From positions 1 through 17,672 of the forward strand of contig CAZKHA010000062.1 of assembly GCA_964552325.1 (NCBI GenBank): a stretch of 17,672 bases of DNA. Reading direction: 5' to 3'. Shown here piece after piece: positions 1 to 6,391 of the stretch (position 1 is the first letter of the stretch; each line of letters begins with the position of its first letter). The notes under the pieces are model-generated. The model was not told the DNA's origin. It did not search any database and worked only from the letters and a program-made list of their open reading frames with translations. A program made the position numbers and the translations under genes. The DNA comes from CAZKCK01 sp964552325. Its GTDB lineage: Bacteria; Bacteroidota; Bacteroidia; Bacteroidales; TTA-H9.

Positions 1-31
1 CTTGGGTATATGTGTTAGCCATGATTAGATG

Positions 32-51
32 TTTCGGTGCGCTGCACCTTA
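32..51 (+). repeat. REP-like palindromic repeat, copy 1 (forward)
   Basis: The core GGTGCGCTGCACC (36-48) can fold as a 5-bp stem (GGTGC/GCACC) with a GCT loop. The flanks TTTC and TTA are shared with copy 2, and a further stretch TTCACTCTG follows both copies at the same approximate distance, so the repeated unit is larger than the palindrome. Confidence 0.7.
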
Positions 52-82
52 AATTTCACTCTGTCCTATTTTCCTATAAAGA

Positions 83-102
83 TTTCGGTGCGCTGCACCT
101 TA
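83..102 (+). repeat. REP-like palindromic repeat, copy 2 (forward)
   Basis: Identical over 20 bases to copy 1, with the core at 87-99. It starts 51 bases after copy 1. The preceding bases GA and the following TTCACTCTG also resemble the copy 1 surroundings. Confidence 0.7.
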
Positions 103-260
103 GTTATTCACTCTGGGGAATATATATCAACTATTTATTATCTATTCACTATTGCAAATATAATACAGAAATTGCTGTTTCAATTTCGTTTCCAAAAAAT
201 TGTTTCCGCATCGCACACCACACGCTTTATAACATACAGCAATATCCAAAACCGCAACAC

Positions 261-280
261 AAGGTCAAGCGCACCGTAAC
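261..280 (-). repeat. REP-like palindromic repeat, copy 3 (reverse, degenerate)
   Basis: This is the reverse-oriented unit AAGGTCAAGCGCACCGTAAC. It differs from copy 4 only in the left arm of the palindrome (CA for GC), which breaks part of the stem. The right flank GTAACC plus a T-rich run is shared with copy 4. Confidence 0.6.
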
Positions 281-314
281 CCTTTTATCAAATCAACAAA
301 CATTAGGCATATCC

Positions 315-334
315 AAGGTGCAGCGCACCGTAAC
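315..334 (-). repeat. REP-like palindromic repeat, copy 4 (reverse)
   Basis: Reverse-oriented copy with an intact core GGTGCAGCGCACC (317-329), the exact reverse complement of the core in copies 1 and 2. It starts 54 bases after copy 3, similar to the 51-base spacing of copies 1 and 2. Confidence 0.7.
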
Positions 335-413
335 CTTTTTTGTATGATCCATTATCCAAAGTGGATGGCTCGCGCGCATTGCATTTTAAAAAACGACTTT
401 GCAAGTTTTATTG

Positions 414-421
414 TAAATTTG
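414..421 (+). promoter_or_regulatory. Putative Bacteroidota -7 promoter box for ruvB-queG
   Basis: TAAATTTG matches the Bacteroidota consensus TAnnTTTG exactly and lies 21 bases before the ruvB ATG. A TTTG occurs at 398-401, but its 12-base spacing is shorter than usual for a -33 element, so only the -7 box is convincing. Confidence 0.45.
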
Positions 422-442
422 CCTGATTGTTAACCCAAACAC

Positions 443-1465
443 ATGAATCAAAACCTGGATGCCTCGGGCAGAACCCTGTCGGCAGTTGAAAAAGAGATAG
501 AGAAAGCCCTCCGGCCATTGGAATTTGGAGACTTTGCCGGACAACCTCATGTGGTTGAAAACCTCCGGATTTTTGTTGCTGCGGCCCGCCAACGTGGCGA
601 AGCGCTTGATCATGTGTTGCTGCATGGCCCTCCGGGGCTGGGAAAAACCACGCTTTCGTACATTATTGCCAATGAACTTGGGGTTGGCATTAAGATGACC
701 TCTGGCCCAGTTATGGACAAACCCGGCGATTTGGCCGGATTGCTCACTGGTCTCGAAACCAATGATGTGCTTTTTATTGACGAAATACATCGCTTAAGTC
801 CTGTGGTGGAAGAGTACCTGTATTCGGCCATGGAAGATTTTAAGATAGATATTATGATTGAGACCGGGCCAAATGCCCGAAGCGTGCAGATTACCCTCAA
901 TCCTTTTACTCTTGTAGGAGCTACCACACGTTCAGGACTTTTAACGGCACCCTTGCGTTCACGTTTTGGCATCAACTCACGCCTATCCTATTACAACGCG
1001 GAGGTTTTGCAGCACATCATTATCCGTTCGGCAGGCATCTTAAAAGTTCCCATTGCAGAGGATGCAGCCTACGAAATTGCCCGCCGTAGCCGTGGCACGC
1101 CACGTATAGCCAACCTCCTGCTTCGCAGGGTCAGGGATTTTGCCCAGATAAAAGGGAATGGATCTATTGATATTGCCATTGCACAATATGCCTTAGCTGC
1201 TTTAAACGTTGATAAGCACGGACTTGATGAAATGGACAACCGTATCTTATCGACCATTATCGAGAAATTTGCTGGTGGTCCGGTTGGGCTTTCCACTATT
1301 GCGACCTCGGTAGGCGAAGACTCAGGAACCATCGAAGAAGTATATGAACCTTTCCTTATTCAAGAAGGCTTTATTCATCGCACACCTCGTGGGCGCGAAG
1401 TTACCGAATTAGCCTACAAACATTTGGGAAAGATACCACCAACGGTTCAAGGCACTTTGTTCTAG
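443..1465 (+). CDS. ruvB: Holliday junction branch migration ATPase RuvB
   Basis: RuvB is the hexameric AAA+ motor that, with RuvA, drives branch migration of Holliday junctions in recombinational repair in the cytoplasm. The 340-aa protein is of usual length. Visible motifs are Walker A GPPGLGKT (residues 62-69), Walker B with DEIH (113-116), sensor 1 GATTR (159-163), the arginine-finger region RSRFG (172-176), and the C-terminal winged-helix signature HRTPRGR (312-318). The N-terminus LRPLEFGDFAGQ is also typical of the family. The ATG at 443 leaves a short, complete N-terminal segment and sits 21 bases behind a TAAATTTG promoter box. queG follows after 23 bases, so the two are probably cotranscribed. 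Its partner ruvA lies 13 kb away on the same strand. Identification is secure. Confidence 0.98.
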   Translation: MNQNLDASGRTLSAVEKEIEKALRPLEFGDFAGQPHVVENLRIFVAAARQRGEALDHVLLHGPPGLGKTTLSYIIANELGVGIKMTSGPVMDKPGDLAGLLTGLETNDVLFIDEIHRLSPVVEEYLYSAMEDFKIDIMIETGPNARSVQITLNPFTLVGATTRSGLLTAPLRSRFGINSRLSYYNAEVLQHIIIRSAGILKVPIAEDAAYEIARRSRGTPRIANLLLRRVRDFAQIKGNGSIDIAIAQYALAALNVDKHGLDEMDNRILSTIIEKFAGGPVGLSTIATSVGEDSGTIEEVYEPFLIQEGFIHRTPRGREVTELAYKHLGKIPPTVQGTLF

Positions 1466-1488
1466 AGGTATACGGCAAATTATGCACC

Positions 1489-2439
1489 ATGGCTATACAA
1501 CAAACAGCGCAAACTGAACTAACACAATTTATTAAAATGAGCGCTAAAGCCATAGGCTTTTCCGGTTGTGGAATGGCTAAAGCCGAGTTGCTCCCCAACG
1601 ACCTACTGGTTTTGCAGCAACGCACCCAACTTGGCTATCATGCTGACATGGACTATCTTCAAACAGAACAAGAACGCAGGTGCAACCCACTGCTTATCAA
1701 CCCAGCCATACAAACCGTTATAGTAGTAAGCCTTAATTATTTTCCCCGAGCACAACAAAACCCTGCATCACAATACCGTATTTCAAAGTATGCTTACAGC
1801 ACCGACTACCATTTTGTGATGAAAGACCTGCTTTCAAAGCTTCAAGAAGCCATTCGGTTAAAGGCAGAACCCGAACTATTGCTTAGTTATTGCGATACGG
1901 GCCCTTTGCTTGAGAAGGCTTGGGCGCGCAAAGCAGGACTGGGAAGTATTGGCAAAAACACCCTGCTGCTCACCACACAGGGCTCATTCCATTTTATTGG
2001 TATTTTGCTTACTGACTTGCTAGTTGACTATGACCCTGAAACGACGACCGATGTTTGCAAACAGTGTTCTAAATGCATTGATGCCTGCCCAACTGGCGCT
2101 TTGGTACAGGCGCGCACCTTGGATGCTAACAAATGCATCTCGTATCAAACGGTAGAAAATAAGCTGGCCATTCCTGCTGCACTAAAGGGCAAATTTGAAA
2201 ATTATGTTTTTGGCTGCGACATTTGCCAGGATGTTTGCCCTATCAACAAAAAGCAACTTATTGCCAACGAATTGCTTTTCAAACCCAATCTTGCTGCATT
2301 AAACCTAAGCACACAAGCATGGGAAGACCTTTCGGAAGAAACATTTGCCAAAACCTTTGCCAAAACAGCCGTTAAGCGACGCAAATTGCCCGGCATACAA
2401 AAGAACATTCAGTTTGCAAACCCAGATGCCGTGGCATAA
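1489..2439 (+). CDS. queG: Epoxyqueuosine reductase QueG
   Basis: QueG reduces epoxyqueuosine in tRNA to queuosine, the last step of the wobble-base modification pathway, using cobalamin and two 4Fe-4S clusters. The 316-aa protein shows the DUF1730-type cobalamin-binding half with CDTGPLLEKAWARKAGLG (residues 135-152; D136 matches the conserved catalytic Asp position) and GSIGKNTLL. A ferredoxin-like half follows with CKQCSKCIDACP (C190, C193, C196, C200), C216 in NKCISYQ, and GCDICQDVCP (C243, C246, C250), giving the eight Cys needed for two clusters. It lacks the C-terminal HEAT-repeat extension of longer homologues, which is common for the short form. It lies 23 bases after ruvB and converges on the protease gene downstream. 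The stop codon runs directly into the A-tract of a hairpin that acts mainly for the opposite strand. Confidence 0.96.
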   Translation: MAIQQTAQTELTQFIKMSAKAIGFSGCGMAKAELLPNDLLVLQQRTQLGYHADMDYLQTEQERRCNPLLINPAIQTVIVVSLNYFPRAQQNPASQYRISKYAYSTDYHFVMKDLLSKLQEAIRLKAEPELLLSYCDTGPLLEKAWARKAGLGSIGKNTLLLTTQGSFHFIGILLTDLLVDYDPETTTDVCKQCSKCIDACPTGALVQARTLDANKCISYQTVENKLAIPAALKGKFENYVFGCDICQDVCPINKKQLIANELLFKPNLAALNLSTQAWEDLSEETFAKTFAKTAVKRRKLPGIQKNIQFANPDAVA

Positions 2440-2462
2440 AAAAAGGCCGGATTAACCGGCCT
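2438..2462 (-). terminator. Intrinsic terminator of the Arg-gingipain-like gene
   Basis: A 7-bp perfect stem, AGGCCGG (2444-2450) and CCGGCCT (2456-2462) with loop ATTAA, is followed on the minus strand by a run of T residues (A-run 2438-2444 on the plus strand). It starts 6 bases after the stop of the minus-strand protease gene. On the plus strand no U-tract follows, so for queG it would be at most a weak terminator. Confidence 0.85.
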
Positions 2463-2468
2463 CTACAT

Positions 2469-5400
2469 CTATTTGTTTATAATTAGCTTCTTGGTAAGTA
2501 TTCCATGATCGGTTGTTACCTTAAGCAAATAAACACCCGATTTTAATTGGTTTAGGTTGAGCCTTCCTCCACTTGGAAGCTGGTTGGTGGTATAAGCAAT
2601 ACCACCTGTAAGGTTATATACTTCAAGCTTCTGGATTGTTAGGCGGCTTGAGGCCACGTTAACCATAACATTACCATCGGTACTTGGGTTTGGATAAAGG
2701 GTAACTGACACTTCAGGAGCATTATCATTCCTTCCGGTATAGTCTTCAACAGTGATATATCCAAACTTAGTAGTGGTCATTGTTGAATCTGGATTCGAAA
2801 CTTCGATACTTACATCATGGTTTCCAATGGTTTCGTATTTAACAACGGGGTTGGCTTCGGTTGAAGTTTCAGGCATGCCGTTTTCAAACGTCCAAGTGCG
2901 GGATGTAAACAAGGTGCTCGATAAATCGGTAAAACTTACCTCGCCACCGGCTACAATCTGTTGAGGTAAACCAACGAAGTTAGCTATCAGGTAGCTGCCT
3001 GCCACACCAAAGAAATCAAGGTATTGTTGCATCAATTCTTTTTTGGCTGAGCTTAGGTTGTCAGTTAATCCACCAAATTCGTGGGCTGCGCCAATGGTTT
3101 TATAACCATTTTGTTCGTTGGCCACTGCAACATCAAAAGTAGAAGTTGAATTTGTAAAGATAGAATAACCAACATTTTCTGGAGCAATCTTATCAATATA
3201 ATTGTTGTCGCCACCATAAACAAAGCTCATTCCGGCAGTAAATGTCGCCGATTTGCCATTTAGGGTTGCCAAAGCTCCACCATTATCTTTCAAGCCTTTC
3301 ACATTAAACATTGGGTGTAATACTGTTGGATAGCTAATCTGGTCGTAATACCAAGTATCACCACCTTCCATATAAATCCTACCACCTTGATTTAAATACA
3401 CTTTAAGTGTTTGACCTTCGGCAGAGGTTAAGATATGTTTGTTGGGATACACACCAAGGCACAGGAAAACAGAGCCAAACTTCCCGGGATCGGAAGGAAA
3501 GCTTGTGGTGTATTCATAGTTGATACCAAGCTGTTCCAAAGCTGTTTTCATAAAAGTCCCCGAATTGGTATTCCCATCCAGGTCAACAACTAAAACAGGG
3601 ATACGTCCTACAACTAGGTCGAAAGAAAAAGCACTAGTTATGCCATGCTCGCCTGCAACAGCAATAGTAAGTGTAGCCACATGGCCAGCAGGTGTAGATG
3701 GCACAGCAGAAACAACATAGGTTTTTGTATTATTTGACATGGCTGCTATGTCGCCAAAATCTTGCGTGATAGTGCTTATAATAATGTAAGGGTCAGTAGA
3801 TGTTAGTTCACCAATTAATGCAAAAGCTTCTGAAGAGCCATTGTTATTAAGGGCAACCGAAACATCCACGGTTTCGCCTGCTTCAAAAATACCATTGTTA
3901 TTAGCTGAAGCATCTACAACAGTTATCGCTCCCAAAGCCAATTCAGGCGCATGGGCTACAAGTGTAAACTGGCTATTCCAAACATCGGCTCCTGACATTG
4001 AAACAACTTTAAACTGAACAACATAACCATCAGGAACATTACTAGCTACCTGAACCTCGAAACCATCTTCTATTCCCACGATAGCACCTGCTGGAATGGT
4101 ACCATAGTTTTCGGTACTATCGGTTATGGTAACATAGGCATCGGAACTACGCAAGCGAACATCGGTATCGGTAGAGGCTTCAACCCCGATATTCTTCATA
4201 TTAATGGTGAGTTTTGTTAGTTCGGCATAGTCAAGCATTCCATTGCCATTGCCCAAAGCGCCATCAGAAACGCTGTTATTATTGTAAACAAGGTAAGGGC
4301 CATCGGCAGGAATAATGGGAACCTCGGCTAAATATGGAATGTAATTGTAGCTTACCACACTAACCGTAAGCGTATCATTAGGAGCGCTAAGTGCTGCAAA
4401 ATTCACAGTGGCTGTGCCATTTTCTGTATAGGCTGTACCCAATATAGTACCATCATTTGATACAGTTACACGAGCACCAGCCACATTGCAATTAACCTCA
4501 AAGGAAGTGCTACCCACAAAAATTGTTGGATTATGCGAAACCGTCATGTTGTCAGGATTATCGGAACGAACCATCAACGAAGGATCACCAAAAATTGTCC
4601 AAGTGTCGGCCATGTTGGCACCATCCGTGCCATACGAATCAATCATTTTGCCACATCCATTCATCGAAAGGCCTCCAAACGTGCGTTTTATATTGGTTGG
4701 ATAGGTTTCAATTAAAATATCGGTCATCTCATCTTGGCCTTCCATAGGCGAGTTCCAGCTTTGGTTTATGGTTGAACCCAAAAAGGCTATTGCGCCCGTT
4801 GGAACATTGTTTTGTGAGGCACGCATCCAAGCCTCGGCGAAACAAGTGCCGTTAACAAAATCTCCATTAACACAGGCTACTGACCAAACAAAAGGAAGCT
4901 TGCCCATATTGGTTAGTTGATTTACATTGGAATTGCTAAAACCAGTTGTGCCCCAAGATGTTTGGCTACCATGACCAGTATAAAGAATAATTCCTGTGCC
5001 ACCGTTAACTTCGGTTGACACTAATGAAGGGGTTGGGTTACCTGCGGCATCGTTGCCTCCTTGGCTTCCATCAAACAACTCAGGATTCCAAGTATATGTA
5101 TAATTTAACAGCTTGGTTTGTTGATTTCTGATATGCTGATAGTCATATTCATTATCATCACCAGGACCTTGATCGGAAGCTATGCCTAAGCAAGTGGTGT
5201 ACCAATCATCCGTTAACAAGCCAGGAGTTTTTTCATAATCAATAGTACGAGTTACCTGGGTTTGTACTTGAGCTACGTTCTCAGCCGAGAACCGTCCTAC
5301 GAACAGATCAATATAATGGTCGTTTCCAAGAATATAGCCATAGGCATTATCAGAGGGGCCACCTAATCCACCTCCAGTATTGGTAGGAATCTGAGGGCCA

Positions 5401-6308
5401 TCGCCAACAAGCAACACAAAGGTTAAGCCATTAGTATTGTAGTAATTAGCAATATAATTTTTGATAGCAGTTGCTGTAGTACCTACGGTAGTTACATCCA
5501 CCATTTCTGTAGGTATGCCAATGGTGTTTTTCCAATCAACAAAAGGCTGCATAGTAGCCATGTAGTTACCATAACTAATAACCAACATTTTGCCAAAATC
5601 ATTCAATGGAGTATAATCACTTTGAGGGAAGTTTAAGAAAAAACGGTTGTAAACATCCTGGAATTCACGGTTAACAGCCACTTGGCCATTTACTCGGTTG
5701 TAGGGATTAACACCGTTGTTGTTAATTTTAAAAAACTGAAGCGTTATAGCAGTGTACACCCTTAAAACCCGTGTAATTGGATTGTATTGAAATGGATTGA
5801 TAACCAAGGTTTGACCCCTGAAATCACGCATAATAAAGGGTTCCCTTGTGGTGACAATACTTTCGGGGAAGAAACGGTTGGTTTGGTACTCGCTGCCCCA
5901 GGTATAGGGTACTGACGATGGATTGATTTGACGGCTAAACTCTCCTTTGGATGGAGCAATAATAACACCCTCATAATCAACATAATTTGATGAAACAACC
6001 TTAACATCCATAAGTGCTAAATCGGGAATGATAAGCGAGGTTGTAAGCTTAGGCAGGTCGGGGGCGCCAGCCTTAAGAATTGGAGTTGAATTGCCAACCG
6101 TAACAACAGAGGCTGGGCCTTTTGGTGTTTGTACCATTGAAAGCGAATAGCCTTCAATTTGAACACTCACCGTAGAGGTTTCAATGTCAGATGACACAAG
6201 TGTTATTTTTGCTTGGGTTGGGTTTGATGAAGAAATACCTGTCCAGTTTTCTGCCATCACGCCCACAACTAAGAGCAACAATAAGGTAAAGAGTGTAAAC
6301 TTTTTCAT
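2469..6308 (-). CDS. Secreted Arg-gingipain-like cysteine protease (C25) with T9SS sorting domain
   Basis: A 1279-aa exported endopeptidase. In order: signal peptide (residues 1-19, ending VMA), gingipain-type propeptide (about 20-230), C25 catalytic domain (about 232-585), Ig-like domain (about 590-665), two modules with GNGNG-type acidic loops (about 670-900), a Rossmann/glutamine-amidotransferase-like domain (about 900-1105), a PKD-like domain (about 1113-1190), and a type-A T9SS sorting domain (about 1200-1279; LYPNPS, SGVYLLKV, KKLIINK). Catalytic residues are H446 in GHGS and C479 in SVACVNGDF, 33 residues apart as in RgpB. D389 (YDYQH) and W518 (TINQSW) match the recalled RgpB S1 residues D163 and W284, and D379 matches E152, so Arg specificity is inferred. 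It sits directly downstream of a Kgp-like paralogue but is separated from it by a terminator. The residue before the expected mature start YTP is Asp, not Arg. The family call is firm; specificity is an inference. Confidence 0.93.
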   Translation of the reverse strand: MKKFTLFTLLLLLVVGVMAENWTGISSSNPTQAKITLVSSDIETSTVSVQIEGYSLSMVQTPKGPASVVTVGNSTPILKAGAPDLPKLTTSLIIPDLALMDVKVVSSNYVDYEGVIIAPSKGEFSRQINPSSVPYTWGSEYQTNRFFPESIVTTREPFIMRDFRGQTLVINPFQYNPITRVLRVYTAITLQFFKINNNGVNPYNRVNGQVAVNREFQDVYNRFFLNFPQSDYTPLNDFGKMLVISYGNYMATMQPFVDWKNTIGIPTEMVDVTTVGTTATAIKNYIANYYNTNGLTFVLLVGDGPQIPTNTGGGLGGPSDNAYGYILGNDHYIDLFVGRFSAENVAQVQTQVTRTIDYEKTPGLLTDDWYTTCLGIASDQGPGDDNEYDYQHIRNQQTKLLNYTYTWNPELFDGSQGGNDAAGNPTPSLVSTEVNGGTGIILYTGHGSQTSWGTTGFSNSNVNQLTNMGKLPFVWSVACVNGDFVNGTCFAEAWMRASQNNVPTGAIAFLGSTINQSWNSPMEGQDEMTDILIETYPTNIKRTFGGLSMNGCGKMIDSYGTDGANMADTWTIFGDPSLMVRSDNPDNMTVSHNPTIFVGSTSFEVNCNVAGARVTVSNDGTILGTAYTENGTATVNFAALSAPNDTLTVSVVSYNYIPYLAEVPIIPADGPYLVYNNNSVSDGALGNGNGMLDYAELTKLTINMKNIGVEASTDTDVRLRSSDAYVTITDSTENYGTIPAGAIVGIEDGFEVQVASNVPDGYVVQFKVVSMSGADVWNSQFTLVAHAPELALGAITVVDASANNNGIFEAGETVDVSVALNNNGSSEAFALIGELTSTDPYIIISTITQDFGDIAAMSNNTKTYVVSAVPSTPAGHVATLTIAVAGEHGITSAFSFDLVVGRIPVLVVDLDGNTNSGTFMKTALEQLGINYEYTTSFPSDPGKFGSVFLCLGVYPNKHILTSAEGQTLKVYLNQGGRIYMEGGDTWYYDQISYPTVLHPMFNVKGLKDNGGALATLNGKSATFTAGMSFVYGGDNNYIDKIAPENVGYSIFTNSTSTFDVAVANEQNGYKTIGAAHEFGGLTDNLSSAKKELMQQYLDFFGVAGSYLIANFVGLPQQIVAGGEVSFTDLSSTLFTSRTWTFENGMPETSTEANPVVKYETIGNHDVSIEVSNPDSTMTTTKFGYITVEDYTGRNDNAPEVSVTLYPNPSTDGNVMVNVASSRLTIQKLEVYNLTGGIAYTTNQLPSGGRLNLNQLKSGVYLLKVTTDHGILTKKLIINK

Positions 6309-6346
6309 GGTGGTTTATAAATAAATAGGTTTGGTTATCTAGGTTC

Positions 6347-6383
6347 AAAAAAAACAATAGCCCCAGTTTGTTATGCTGGGGCT
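6347..6383 (-). terminator. Intrinsic terminator of the Lys-gingipain-like gene
   Basis: A perfect 8-bp stem, AGCCCCAG (6359-6366) and CTGGGGCT (6376-6383) with a 9-base loop, is followed on the minus strand by ATTG and eight T residues (A-run 6347-6354 on the plus strand). It begins 8 bases past the stop codon of the upstream protease gene and leaves only about 38 bases before the next ATG. The second protease gene must therefore have its own promoter in this small space or rely on read-through. Confidence 0.88.
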
Positions 6384-6391
6384 TATATCAA

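Larger units (their letters stand above)
1..442. other. Gene-free leader region with REP-like palindromes
   Basis: No credible gene is visible before ruvB. The stretch is AT-rich and holds four copies of a short GC-rich palindromic unit (32-51, 83-102, 261-280, 315-334), listed separately. The first two copies share one orientation and the last two the opposite one, so the block 32-334 is organised as a roughly 300-bp inverted arrangement with an AT-rich centre (about 103-260). Short open frames crossing this block simply translate the repeats and have no protein-like features. The last 30 bases hold the probable ruvB promoter. The gene to the left of the window cannot be seen. Confidence 0.75.

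Noticed and set aside
32..334. Possible CRISPR array
   Set aside because: There are only four units, in two opposite orientations, one of them degenerate, with irregular distances between the pairs and no cas gene. A REP/BIME-type cluster fits better.
12..347. Plus-strand open frames of 111 and 80 codons at the left edge
   Set aside because: They run through the palindromic repeats, which they translate as recurring short peptides (for example GALHL). They have no domain-like composition and lie in AT-rich noncoding sequence.
386..790. Minus-strand open frame opposite ruvB
   Set aside because: ruvB is unambiguous on the plus strand with all family motifs; the antisense frame shows none.
4486..4747. 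Three overlapping plus-strand open frames inside the Arg-type protease gene
   Set aside because: These are antisense frames of a long, motif-rich coding sequence, have no independent evidence, and overlap each other in different frames.
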